A DNA stretch of 64,000 bases from Streptomyces sp. NBC_01298 (GCF_035978755.1 NZ_CP108414.1:8968272-9032271); one strand, 5' to 3'. Numbered from the stretch's first letter, positions 35,442-44,935 are shown. Notes: a model not told the origin generated them from the letters alone. Numbers and translations are program-made.

Positions 35442-36465
35442 GTCGGCTCTCCTCCTCGTTACCGTAGAGGGTGGGCGGCAACCAGCGCGGGTCCGGCTGG
35501 AGGAGGATCTGCGCCGACAGGTCCACCAGCTGCCGCAGAGCCGGCAGATACCTTTCGTCGCCGCCCAGTTCGCCGAGGATGCGGTCAGCCTCGTCCCGGT
35601 ACGTGCTGACGTCCTCGCGGAACCCGTCGAGCACGGGCGGGGCGAGCAACAAGGCGGTGAGCTTCGATCGGGCCGGGGCCGAGATCCTCGCGGCAGCACA
35701 CAGGTCCAGGATGTGGGCCCTGGCCTCGGGTGCGGCGTCCTCAAGGGCGCAGGCGAGCAAGTAGGTGACGGTGCCGTTGGCGAGGTCTTCGTTACGGCCG
35801 GAGGCGACGTCCTCCTGGTCGTTGAACATCTGCCACAGGAGACCGAAGACCTGGCCGAATTCGCGCCACAGCGCGATGCGCTCGGTCGTCGTGCCCGACA
35901 GTATGGCGGCCATCGCCGTGATCATGGCGAAGGGGCCGCCGGACTTGCCTCGGTACACCTCGAGGACACCCTTGCGGGTGGCCCGGCCGGCCTCTCCGCG
36001 CATATCGGCCAGCTGGCCTTCGGCGCCCATGATGGAGGCCTCCGTCAACTCGGCTATGAGCGCGCTGCGGACCGGTTCGGGAACGTCCTGCGACTGGATG
36101 AGGCGGACGGGCAGCACGTTGCCGGTGATGACCGATGCGAGGACCGCTTCGTTCATGTCGAGGCGCTCGGCGGCCCCGCCGCTCTGGCCGTCGGCCAGGT
36201 CGTCGAGGTAGCACGCCGAGGTCCACCACAGCAGGTGCAGGGCTGACAGCGGCACGGCTGGCCCCGTCCTGCCGGTCTCGGCGGCGTGCACGAGTAGCGG
36301 CAGTACCGATAGCGGGTGTTTCATCTGCTGGTGGCGCAGGAGCTTATCGACGGCCTTCCTGACCGCGTCCGCTGAGGGGCCGAGGAGGTCCAGGGCGGCC
36401 GCTATCTCCGCATCGATGTCAGGGGAGACCTGCTGGTGCAGCTCCGAGTACGACACGGAATCCAC
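35422..36465 (-). CDS. Polyprenyl diphosphate synthase-like protein
   Basis: A 347-residue member of the isoprenyl synthase fold, which condenses isopentenyl diphosphate with allylic diphosphates. The start GTG 36465 lies nine bases after AAGGA. The first Asp-rich motif is intact as DDLAD (88-92, in CYLDDLADG), but the second is NDQED (215-219), with Asn replacing the first Asp. The YRGKSGGPF segment (between them) fits the lysine-containing helix of this family. Typical family length is 300-360. The altered second motif and the tight coupling to a small ORF recall ComQ, the prenylating enzyme for ComX-type peptides, but ordinary short-chain prenyl synthases also vary here. A farnesyl- or geranylgeranyl-forming role is equally possible. 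Confidence 0.8.
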   Translation of the reverse strand: MDSVSYSELHQQVSPDIDAEIAAALDLLGPSADAVRKAVDKLLRHQQMKHPLSVLPLLVHAAETGRTGPAVPLSALHLLWWTSACYLDDLADGQSGGAAERLDMNEAVLASVITGNVLPVRLIQSQDVPEPVRSALIAELTEASIMGAEGQLADMRGEAGRATRKGVLEVYRGKSGGPFAMITAMAAILSGTTTERIALWREFGQVFGLLWQMFNDQEDVASGRNEDLANGTVTYLLACALEDAAPEARAHILDLCAAARISAPARSKLTALLLAPPVLDGFREDVSTYRDEADRILGELGGDERYLPALRQLVDLSAQILLQPDPRWLPPTLYGNEEESRHDRHSG

Positions 36466-36794
36466 CTGGACCGATCCTTTGTTCGACTGGCGATTGGGCC
36501 CCGATTCGATCATTCCGGGCGGCACAGATCCAGGGCGATTTTCGGCCAGAACGAACGTCGCTCAACACCCCGGGGCGCCGCGGCCGTCGTTGTTCCGGCT
36601 CAGGTGGACAGCTTCCCGTCCGACCGTGCAACCCACGCTGGCCCCCTGGGACCACAGGGCCATGCCCTACCCGGCCTCGCCCAGCTTCGGACTGAGTCTG
36701 CTCACTGGACGGTTGCGGGGCCGCCACCCGGGTCCTATCGGCCCGAAGAAGCGCGCGCAGATCGACATCGCGGCGGCTCGTTCAGCAGTCCGCG

Positions 36795-37950
36795 GTGGAC
36801 GACGGGGACAGCGGCGAGACCGTAGAGGCCGAGCTCGTCGCGGAGGACGAGCTGCTACCGGCACCCACGATCCACCGGCAACACCCTCCTCGACCAGCAC
36901 ACGATCCTCCACCCGGGGGAGGCCATCCCCACGGAGGCGGACGCCCCGACGTACACCCGTACGGACTTCGAGGTCTCCGCGGGCACGGCGCAGCGCCTTC
37001 GCGACAAGTCCGCACCCGCCAACACCAGCCGCAACTAAACCAGTCAGCGCAGCAAGTTCGCCGAGTGGTGCGAGGAGATGGGCCGGGTGGCGAGGCCCTG
37101 CACGACGGCCACCTACGTGGAGTGGGTCGCCGGCCTCATCGCCCGCGGGATGGCGCCGAACACCATCCGCACCTACCTGTCGGGCGTCCGCACGTGGATG
37201 CCCGAGGACCGCCACCCCGGCACGACCGAAGAGCGGGGGATGCTGGCGGAGTACCGCAAGGAGTGGGGCAAGCGGAACCGGGTCCGCAAGGCGCCGGCCA
37301 TCACCGAGCCGATGCTGCACGCGATGGTCGACACCTGCGACCTCCGCTCACCGGCCGGCCTACGGGACCGCTGCGCGCTCTTGGTGGGCCGCGGGGCACT
37401 GAACCGCCGCATCGAACTGGCCGACCTGGACATCGCCGACGTCGAAGTCGAGGACGGCGGAGTCGACCTGTGGATCGCCCACTCGAAGACCGACCAGGAG
37501 GGAAAGGGCGAAAGCACCTTCATCCCGGCCGACCCCGCCTCCCCCCGCTACGACCCGGTCGCGGCCGTACGGGACTGGCTGAACTGCCTGTACCGCATGG
37601 GAGTCCACAAGGGCCCCCTCCTCCGCGCCCTCACCTCCACAGGCCGGCTCCAGAACCGCTCCACGGCCACCGCCCGCGGCGACTACGTCACCGGCGACGC
37701 CCTCAACGACTGGATCCGCCACCGCGCCTACTTGGCCGGCCTCCCCACCTGGCACCTGGTCACCTCCCACGGCCTACGCCGCGGCGGAGCCCAGCAAATC
37801 GCGGACGCCGGCGCCGACCCGACGCAGCAAGGCCGCTGGAAGCCGGGCTCGGCCACGGTAAAACGCGAGTACCTCGACCGCGCCCAATCCCGCACCCAAA
37901 ACCCCTGGCACCAGGTCCGGGTTGCGAGCACCAGCGCCAACGGTCGGTGA
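36795..37950 (+). pseudogene. Tyrosine recombinase/integrase, decayed 5' half
   Basis: The 3' part (ATG 37078 to 37950, 290 residues) is a clear integrase. Core-binding residues include TTATYVEWVAGLIARGMAPN and IRTYLSGVRTW. The first catalytic Arg is near GALNRRIELADLDI, the HxxR box is SHGLRRGG, and the nucleophile Tyr is in TVKREYLDRA. Upstream, good coding continues in the same frame (FEVSAGTAQRLRDKSAPANT ... SKFAEWCEEMGR) but is broken by an in-frame TAA at 37036-37038. Further up, a second frame (DDGDSGETVEAELVAEDELL) shows a frameshift. The N-terminal arm is lost; activity from ATG 37078 is doubtful. Confidence 0.72.
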
Positions 37951-38089
37951 CCCATTCGGACCGCCTGCTCCAGGGCATCGGCCAGCGCATGTGTGTGGAC
38001 CAGTTTAGATTCGACCCCTCGATCCGCCACGACGGCCTTGGCGGCGCCGTCCGGTCATCAGCGAGTTGTAGCCGTGCACGGACCTCAAG

Positions 38090-38578
38090 TCAGGGCTTAC
38101 ACCGCCCCGAGGACGGCTTCAGAAACTTTGCGCGGTCCATGACCTTTTCACCTTTCGTACCCGTGAGGACTTCACCGGCGCCGAGGTTATTTATTTTCTC
38201 GACGGTAAACTCCACACGCCCATCCAGACCGCGAGTCTCGATTGCCCCGTCGACTTTGGCGACGTAGGGGTCCGGATTTCGCAGCTCAGTCAGGGTGGTG
38301 GTGTTGACATCCCAGCCCCCAGGAGGGGTGAAGAGTTCCACCTCCCCGGGCGACCCGACGCGCGCCTTGTTGCTCAGAGACCAAAGCCCAAGGGGTCCGG
38401 TTTCACTGTCACTGAACACGGAGAGAGCGAGGGCTCGGTAGCCGGGACATGGGGCAATTAGCAGGCGCGTGCCACCAGCTTCAGTTTTCTCCACCGCGAG
38501 CAGTGGCGCAGAGGCCGGCGAGCAGCCAGATATTCCTATCACTGAAAGTATCATCGCGGCAGAAAACGCTGCCCGCAT
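38090..38578 (-). CDS. Lipoprotein, paralogue 1 (candidate immunity protein)
   Basis: A 162-residue lipoprotein. ATG 38578 follows GGAG by 9 bases. The signal peptide ends in lipobox GISGC. The mature part reads LLAVEKTEAGGTRLLIAPCP (disulphide Cys), a beta-rich middle, then VLTGTKGEKVMDRAKFLKP and the end SSGRCKP. It is a close paralogue of the next lipoprotein upstream (same AVE.TE.GGTRLL, same C-terminal block). GC is lower than the flanks. The position directly behind an Rhs-type toxin and its overlapping lipoprotein gene suggests a duplicated immunity gene; this is inference. Confidence 0.75.
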   Translation of the reverse strand: MRAAFSAAMILSVIGISGCSPASAPLLAVEKTEAGGTRLLIAPCPGYRALALSVFSDSETGPLGLWSLSNKARVGSPGEVELFTPPGGWDVNTTTLTELRNPDPYVAKVDGAIETRGLDGRVEFTVEKINNLGAGEVLTGTKGEKVMDRAKFLKPSSGRCKP

Positions 38579-38785
38579 CAAGACACTCCGCCGAGGTGCG
38601 ACTGACCTCACCATTCCCAATATCCTCCATTTAATTAAACGGGTCGGCGGGGAAGTCATCGGGGCGCCCATGTCCACGACGCATTCGATCGCCGGGCGTT
38701 CGAAGAACTACTACCAATCCCTCTTTCACGCGTCGATCCGCCGCGATGGCCCAGGCTGGCGGATACACACTCCCGCCCGCCTGGG

Positions 38786-39382
38786 CTACCCGACCATCAG
38801 TGAATTGTGGCCCCGTGAACCTGTTGAGGTCCCGCCGCTGATGACTGAGCGGCGAGACCTCAGGTCAGGCTTGCACCGCCCCGAGGACGGTTTCATGAAC
38901 TTCGCACGGTCCACGACCTTGTCCCCTTTGACGCCGGTGAGGACTTTGCCAACTTTGAGTTTGTCGAGCTTTTTTGCGGAGAAATGCAACTCGCCGCGCA
39001 GACTGCCCTCCCCTTCAACCGATCCGTCGACGCCGGCTATATATTCTCCATAGTTCTCCAGAGAGGTCAACGTTTCTTCCGTGACCTTGAATCCCTTAGG
39101 GGGCGTGAACAAGTCGATCTGTTCAAACGACCCGGCCATCCGCTCCCTGCTCACCGTCCATGTCTTGATTTGAGGCCCATCGTCGTAGTCGTGGAAGACC
39201 GTTACGCTGCGAAACCTGAAGTCAGGGCATGGGGCCATGAGCAGCCGCGTACCACCCGTTTCGGTGCGTTCCACGGCAAGCAAGGCCTTGGGAGCAGGGG
39301 AACAGCCAACAACCAACTGCGCCAACAGCACGGCCCCCAGTAGAGGAACAATTCTACGCCCGGTGCTCTTGTCCGTACCCAC
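38786..39382 (-). CDS. Lipoprotein, paralogue 2 (candidate Rhs immunity protein)
   Basis: A 198-residue lipoprotein. GTG 39382 has GAGAAGG six bases upstream. An alternative TTG at 39409 would overlap the TGA of the Rhs frame (TTGA). The signal peptide ends in lipobox LVVGC. The mature domain matches paralogue 1 from AVERTETGGTRLLMAPCPD through VLTGVKGDKVVDRAKFMKP to SSGRCKP, and then carries an extra ~28-residue Arg/Ser-rich tail. It begins where the Rhs toxin ends, the usual place for a cognate immunity gene. A membrane-anchored immunity protein would fit a toxin acting at the envelope. Confidence 0.75.
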   Translation of the reverse strand: MGTDKSTGRRIVPLLGAVLLAQLVVGCSPAPKALLAVERTETGGTRLLMAPCPDFRFRSVTVFHDYDDGPQIKTWTVSRERMAGSFEQIDLFTPPKGFKVTEETLTSLENYGEYIAGVDGSVEGEGSLRGELHFSAKKLDKLKVGKVLTGVKGDKVVDRAKFMKPSSGRCKPDLRSRRSVISGGTSTGSRGHNSLMVG

Positions 39383-39405
39383 AGACGCCTTCTCGCTTGC
39401 TGCTA

Positions 39406-40588
39406 TCAAGGCCGGAGATATTCGTATTTGTTCTCACCATACCCACCCCAGTTCACGTTCGCTTCGACTTCATAGCCATTCCCCTTGGCGGCGTCTCCAG
39501 TCTTCCAGTAGGACTTGATGGTCTCCCAAGTGAAATACTTGACCACGAAAGTCTCACCTTTGAGATTCTTGGCCCATTGCCCTCAGTGGATTGCTTCGTA
39601 GCGCTCAATGTCGGGGCCGTATTTAGCCGCCTCTGCAGGGCCGTGGATACCGGCAATATTTGCACGGAACTTGGCTTCTTCCTCAAGTTGCTTCCGGAAG
39701 GCCTGCTTGGTGCCCGGGGAGAAATGAACATCGCCTATGGTAATAGGCTGCCCGCCGGCCGGTGAGGGTCCGAAGCACAGGAACTGCTCGGCTCGCTTCG
39801 TGCAGCCGGTCGAGAAAGTAACCGCGTAGTCGTGAGCGAGGATGTTGGAACCGTTCATGACGTTCATGTTGTGGAACGGGTCGGTGACCAAGGTGTCGAG
39901 ATCGATGTCCACCATGCATTCGACCCGCGCATCGGACGTCGTGCAGTTCGTTGGAGCAGGCGGAGGGGGCGGAGGGGGAACGGGATTGAGTAGCCATGTC
40001 TGCGGCGGCGGCCCACAGCTGATCCTGCCGAGGAGGCACCCTGTGCCGTTGTCGGGCGGGGTCACAACGCCTCCTAGATCGGGCCCCTTGATCTCCTTTC
40101 CAATCTGCGAGGGTGTACGAGGTTTGGGCTCGTGGCCGGGTCGGGCAGTCCATCTCGGGGCACATTCCGGTGGGGTCAGAGGCAGTGACCGGGGTGTTGC
40201 TGGCGTAGCTATAGCCGTTGAATGCCTGCGGGGAGTCTAGGACGAAGACCGGGTCCACGGAGAGGAATCGGCCTGCTGCGGGGTCGTATTCGCGGGCTCC
40301 GACGTGGGTGAGGCCGGTCGACTTGTCCTGGGTGCCGCCGACAAATCCCCGTTCGCCGGGCCAAGTGGTCGGCTTGGTGCCGCGGTCTTCGCCGAAGGGC
40401 TTGGTGGTGCGGCGTTGGACGCTGAGGGTGGTGGCGTCGATGGCGGTGGTGCCGGTGTTGTGGTGGTCGGCCGCGACGTAGGAGAGCTTGCCTGCGGAGG
40501 TGCGGACGATCGTGGTGCCGCCGGGGGCCGTGTAGTAGCGGGTGCCGGTGACCTTGTCCGTGGCAGTGTCACGGGTGAGTTCGGCCCG
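39406..40588 (-). pseudogene. 3' end of an Rhs-type polymorphic toxin gene
   Basis: From ~40588 the minus strand reads an Rhs core end (GTRYYTAPGGTTIVRTSAGK, LSYVAADHHNTGT, then HVGAREYDPAAGRFLSVDPV and NGYSYASNTPVTASDPTGM). A frame change at ~40105-40125 is needed to continue into the C-terminal toxin region: VTPPDNGTGCLLGR, a Pro-run, SDARVECMVDIDLDTLVTDP, and later EEAKFRANIAGIHGP. This ends in a TGA at 39583. Good coding resumes in the same frame (GQWAKNLKGETFVVKYFTWE to EYLRP) with the final stop at 39406, so that TGA looks like a Trp-to-stop mutation. The large N-terminal core is absent. The toxin chemistry is not recognised. Confidence 0.72.
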
Positions 40589-41893
40589 AGGCCAGCACCA
40601 CGACCCAGCGGAACGACCTGCTCACCGTGGAGAGCAACGGGGCGGGCGGCACGCAGCTCATCCTGTTCCAGGGCAAGGCAACCACGGGTCAGCTGATCGA
40701 TCCGGGCACGTTCGTCCTCAGCACGAGCGGCTGGGAGGACCTCACCCTCATGGCCCCCGGCGACGCCACCGGCGACGGCCTGGCCGACCTGTGGGCCCGG
40801 GACGACACGACCGGCTCCATCTACCAGTACGCCAACGTCGCCGGGCACCCGGAAGCGCTCGGCGACCACAGCAAGCGCACCAGGATCCGCACCGGTGTCA
40901 CCGCCGAATCCTTCCCCGTGATCGGTTCCTCTGGCGACACCAGCGCCGACGGCGTCCCCGACCTCTGGTCCCTCGACAGTCGGCACCGCCTGCGCACCTG
41001 GAACGGCGAGACGGCCAGCGGCAAGGTCACCAGCTTCGAAAGTTCAGAGGTCATGGGCGATGCCCGGATCTCCACGCACCACTGGAAGCTGAACGAAGAA
41101 CCAGGACGGACTGCACGCCAGCGGCCTCATGATCTGGCACGACCAGGACGGCACCTGGCGGTTCGGAATGTCCCAGAATGACGACGACAACTGGGCCTAC
41201 GACCAGACCCTCGTCATGAACGGCGCCGCCAAGGTCCGCACCAAGGAGTGGACCCATCTCACCGCCACCTACGACGAGGTCACCGGCCTGATCGCCCTCT
41301 ACGTCAACGGCACCCTCGCCGGCACCGGCCACCACCCCAAGGCCAACGTGTGGAAGGCCACCGGCCCCCTCGTCCTCGGCCGCTACAAGGCCGCGAGCAA
41401 GCCCTCCTCCTATTGGAACGGGCGAATCAGCAACGTGGCCGTCTACGACCACTCCACCGTCCCGACCGCGACCAGCACCACCCTTGTCTCGGCGGTCAAC
41501 AACAGCAAGTGCGCGAACGACAATGGCGGCAACACCGCCGAAGGCAACCCCATCTCCATCCACGACTGCAACACACCCTCCGGCACCGCCCAGACCTTCC
41601 AGGTCGGCGAGAACGGCGAGCTGCGCGTGTCCGGCAAATGCGTGACCGCCAAAGCCGGAGGCACCGCCATCCGCACCCTCATCCAGCTCAACACCTGCAA
41701 CGGTGCCAACGGGCAGCAATGGCTCCCCACCGCCGACAGCGGCTTCTACAACCCGCAAACCGGCTACTGCCTCGACCTGCCCGCCGCCCGCACCGACAAC
41801 GGAACCCAACTCGAACTCTCCGGCTGCTACGGCCTCAACGCAGAACGCTGGCTCACCCCCGGCCTCGCCACACCCCTCGGATCCACCGGCTGA
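40589..41893 (+). pseudogene. Broken FG-GAP / LamG / ricin-lectin secreted protein
   Basis: The frame opens abruptly in FG-GAP-type repeats (DLLTVESNGAGGTQLILFQG, LMAPGDATGDGLADLWARDD, SFPVIGSSGDTSADGVPDLW) with no start. Near 41095-41130 it jumps to another frame in a LamG-like domain (SGLMIWHDQDGTWRFGM, TYDEVTGLIALYVNGTLAG). A ricin-B lectin domain follows (NNSKCANDNGGNTAEGNPIS, CNTPSGTAQTFQV, QLNTCNGANGQQW, LDLPAARTDNG) to a normal stop. Such proteins are large secreted carbohydrate-binding proteins. Here the 5' end is missing and the LamG start is deleted. Its broken 5' edge abuts the broken 5' edge of the Rhs gene. Confidence 0.75.
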
Positions 41894-42058
41894 CCCGGAC
41901 AGCTGACGCGCAGCCGCTGGCCCGCCTCCTCCTGGAGGCGGGCCAGCGGCCTGCGTACGGATGCCGGTGCAGCATGTGCGCGCCGTCTGAGCGGAGCGAC
42001 CCAGCGACGGTGACGGCCGCTCGGCCGTCTCCAGCCCGTTTGGGGTTGATGCCTCGAC

Positions 42059-42418
42059 ATGGACCCCGTCAAGATCACTTGCTCTCCCCGCAGCCGACTG
42101 ACAGAGTCCGGCGGACGGCCGCACTGGGCGGCACGTCGGGGGAGGGGTGCTGTAGGTACGGGAATCGCGTTGCTCGTGTTCGGACTGGTCAGCGTGGGCT
42201 GGGGGGCGATGTACCTGTTCAACTTGCGCGGTACTGCGGACAAGGCCGCGGCGCGCCGCAATGCCGGACGGGCTGTGAGTGCCGCCCGGACGATGGACTT
42301 GAGCCTCACGGAGCCGTCGCAACTCGGCGCCTGGTTCTTCAGGCTCATGGGCGGTTTCATGCTGCCCGCCGGCTTGGTCCTCTGCCTCGTCGGCCTCGTT
42401 CTGATGGTGGAAGGGTGA
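42059..42418 (+). CDS. Small membrane protein
   Basis: A 119-residue protein with two predicted membrane helices, GTGIALLVFGLVSVGWGAMY (residues ~33-53) and GGFMLPAGLVLCLVGLVLMV (~97-117). They are joined by a basic/polar loop (GTADKAAARRNAGRAVSAAR). The start is uncertain: ATG 42059 gives a basic N-terminus of ~30 residues. No family is recognised. It lies alone between the lectin remnant and an IS5-type element. Confidence 0.6.
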   Translation: MDPVKITCSPRSRLTESGGRPHWAARRGRGAVGTGIALLVFGLVSVGWGAMYLFNLRGTADKAAARRNAGRAVSAARTMDLSLTEPSQLGAWFFRLMGGFMLPAGLVLCLVGLVLMVEG

Positions 42419-42502
42419 CCTGCCGCTTCACGTACGGGTCCTAACGAGCTCGTGCATGCTTGGCGGTGACGCGTCGAAAGGTGCAGGTCGGCCCGGTGGT
42501 CA

Positions 42503-43410
42503 CTATGGCTGACGGGCCCCGCGGGTGGTGGTCTGCTGGTGTGAAAGCAGTCCGGAGATGGCTTGGATCGTGTCGCTCAGGTGCTCGCGTCGGCCGTGGT
42601 GGCGGGCGAGGGCACGCCAGCTCTTGAGGTGTGCGATGCGGTGCTCGACCCGGATCCTGCGTGAGGAGTGCGCTTTGCGTTGGCGTTCGTAGATTTCCTC
42701 GTACCACTCCGGCGGGCTCTTCTTGAACTTGCAGTGTGGTGGTGTCACCACGCGGCCGCCGGTCTGGGCGCCCAGGCCCTGGTAGCCGGCGTCGGCAAGG
42801 AGCTCCACGGCCACTGGGCTGGCGGTCAGGTGCTTGACCAGGCCTAACTTTCGGGCGTGGGTGATGTCCGCGCAGCTGGCCGGCTGGGCCGGACTGCAGA
42901 ACAGGAGCCTGCCGCTGGCGTCGGTGAGGACCCCATGGCCTTGACCGCGTTCTGCTTGTTCTTGCCGGAGATGAACTTCTCCCGGTCTTTGCGGCCGACG
43001 GCGGGCCTGCGGACCCGGATCTCGGTGTCGTCGATGATCCCGGTCTGCCCACTGGCACCAAGGTGGTCGATGACCTCGGTGAGGGTACGGAGCCGAATGC
43101 CGGCCGCGATGGTGCAGCCCCGGGCCGCGAGCAAGGGCCCCACCTGGCCGATCGCCCTGGTGATAGTGGAGCGGTTAACGCCGAACCAGCAGGCCAGCAC
43201 GTCGTGAGTAGCATCGGGGCGAAGGTGGACAAGCGTGACCAGCAGCCGGCCGATGAAGACCAGCCGGTGCTTTGCGCCAGCGCCGACGGCCCGTTTCCGC
43301 GGCCTGGCCTGCAACCTCGCCTGGTGCCGTTCGTGCCGTAACGGACCTACCTCGGGCATGAGTTCGGCGATCACCTCGGGCGTGAGCCCTGCACCCGGCC
43401 CGCACATCAC
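42503..43410 (-). pseudogene. IS5-group transposase (DDE_Tnp_4 type) with one frameshift
   Basis: The 5' part reads TPEVIAELMPEVGPLRHERH, HDVLACWFGVNRSTITRAIG (helix-turn-helix) and TGIIDDTEIRVRRP (first catalytic Asp region), and ends its coding sense near KNKQNAVKAMG. Continuation is in another frame (TDASGRLLFCSPAQPASCAD, VELLADAGYQGLGAQ with the second Asp, and SRRIRVEHRIAHLKSWRAL with the catalytic Glu) to a stop at 42503. The break lies in a G run at ~42931-42936 (a one-base loss). IS5 relatives with two overlapping frames exist, so a programmed shift is possible, but a mutation is simpler. Confidence 0.8.
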
Positions 43411-43535
43411 AAGGTCGGCACGAAACCCCGCCGCGGCTCAGAACCGAGTACGGCAGGGTGAATCTCCCGGCCGACAGCATGGAGGTCGTGCAAGGATTCG
43501 TCGGCCAGCAGAGCCGCGAGCGGGAACGAAGGACG

Positions 43536-44009
43536 ATGGAATACATCAATCTGAATGCACAGGTCGGCAACCTGTCAGGCGTCCTGTCCCCTGCTCGATA
43601 CCTGGAGCACCTGCCGTCGCTGGCTGACGATCTGCCAGCCGGGGCCCGGAGATTCGCCACTGCGCCAGAGCACTACGACTTCTCCAGCAAGCGGTGTGTG
43701 AAGGACCTGGAGCTCCAGCACATCCGCGGCGTCGGATCTGATGACCGGCAGATGGAGATCCATTTCCGGCACAACTGCTGGAAGCACGACGAAGACCTGG
43801 TCATCCGCTACATAGGTGTCTCCAGCTTCGATGGCGGAAGCATCGAGGACAACGACTGGGCGACCGCCGCGACGGTCATGCTCGACGAGGTCCTGCCCCA
43901 CCAGAACGGTTGCAGTCACGAGATCGCGTTCTGGAACGGCTCACTCGCCGTCGTCTGCCATGATCTCGTCGCGACCTGGACCGCGGCTGACTGCCCCGAC
44001 AATTCATAG
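43536..44009 (+). CDS. Hypothetical protein, 157 residues
   Basis: ATG 43536 follows AAGGA by two to three bases; an upstream in-frame ATG at 43458 is possible but would add an uncoded-looking stretch. The protein is soluble, with Cys/His/Trp residues clustered in the middle (EIHFRHNCWKHDEDLVIRYI). It has a beta-rich C-terminal half (GCSHEIAFWNGSLAVVCHDL, then TWTAADCP). It resembles small Streptomyces immunity-like or SUKH-like proteins in size and aromatic content, but I cannot place it. It adjoins the IS5-type remnant. Confidence 0.6.
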   Translation: MEYINLNAQVGNLSGVLSPARYLEHLPSLADDLPAGARRFATAPEHYDFSSKRCVKDLELQHIRGVGSDDRQMEIHFRHNCWKHDEDLVIRYIGVSSFDGGSIEDNDWATAATVMLDEVLPHQNGCSHEIAFWNGSLAVVCHDLVATWTAADCPDNS

Positions 44010-44133
44010 ACCAGCAGGTCCCCCGCCCGTCGAGGTTAAACGGCAAGTTTAGGGCCCGTCTGGCAATTCGCGTCGGATCAGGCCGGGCGGGCCGGACCCG
44101 GCGGGAAGGGGCAGGTAGGCCCCATGCTGGACC

Positions 44134-44553
44134 CTACGGCTGGGCCGTCCCGTCCGGCACCGGCGTGGCCTGGTGGTAGTAGAGCCGGAACTCCCTGGCA
44201 GCGTCGCGGCGCCAGATCGACGAACGGCGGGCGTGCCGGTCCTCGATGAGGGTCTCGTAGGTGAGGTGGACGATCCCGGGGGCGAGGACCGTGCCCTCGA
44301 AGTGCTCTGCGGTGATGGGGGTGCTGTTCTCGGCCCCGCCGTGGAGCGTGGGCAGGGCGGCGACCATCTCCGCGTGCGTCCACCGCCGCCCGGAGGCGCC
44401 AACCTCGATGAAATCGGGGTCGAAGAGGGCCTCGGCGAGGGGGCCGGAGAGGCGGACGGAGGGGTCGTGGAGGCGTCGCTCCCGGACAATCGCCTCGGTG
44501 ACGTCCGGATGCTGCGGGAGCGCCGCGGGCGCGTGCCGGTCGTTCTCGATCAT
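44134..44553 (-). CDS. NTF2-like (DUF4440/SnoaL-type) protein
   Basis: A 139-residue small alpha-beta protein. A helix (TEAIVRERRLHDPSVR) comes first, then the signature of the cone fold: LAEALFDPDFIEVGASGRRW, AEMVAALPTLHGG, EHFEGTVLAPGIVHLTYETL and a final RRSSIWRRDAAREFRLYYHQ with TPVP. DUF4440 proteins act as small-molecule-binding or isomerase-like domains, and often as resistance or pathway accessory proteins. The chosen start is ATG 44553; upstream the frame is Pro/Ala-rich without bias. It is not obviously in an operon. Confidence 0.78.
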   Translation of the reverse strand: MIENDRHAPAALPQHPDVTEAIVRERRLHDPSVRLSGPLAEALFDPDFIEVGASGRRWTHAEMVAALPTLHGGAENSTPITAEHFEGTVLAPGIVHLTYETLIEDRHARRSSIWRRDAAREFRLYYHQATPVPDGTAQP

Positions 44554-44649
44554 GGTGACATGATGCCCGGTCGCGGCCGGCGGGCCCTCGTCGGCCGGGC
44601 GGCCTTCAGCGGCGGCGGGCTCCGGAACTGTCTGATAATTGATCTTGTG

Positions 44650-44935
44650 GTGGGGCGTGGTGAGCGGCCGTGGCGGGATCACCGGCAGGTGATCAGCGGG
44701 ATGTTGTGGCGGTTACGGACCCGCCAACCGCCAGCGGCGCGGCCAGGCCAGCGGCAGGCCGCGGGCCTTCGACCGCGAGCTCTACAAGGCCCGCAACGTA
44801 GTTGAACGCTGCTTCGGACGCCTGAAGCAGTTCCGCGCGATCGCCACCCGCTGTGACAAGCTCGCCGCCCGCTCCAGGGACGGAGTCCACCTCGCCGCAT
44901 TCATCCTCTGGCTCCGCGAATCGACACAAGATCAT
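44650..44935 (+). pseudogene. IS5-type transposase with a large internal deletion
   Basis: The first part reads WRDHRQVISGMLWRLRT (N-terminal block of an IS5/IS1031-type transposase). After a gap, a second frame reads GRPRAFDRELYKARNVVERC then FGRLKQFRAIATRCDKLAAR, the C-terminal block with the catalytic Glu, and HLAAFILWL. The middle with two catalytic Asp is missing. It is closely related in type to the 57345-58105 remnant. Confidence 0.75.

Noticed and set aside
39583..40065. Treating the 160-codon minus frame as a separate gene
   Set aside because: It joins the Rhs core end through one frame change, and its coding continues past its TGA, so it is a piece of the toxin gene.
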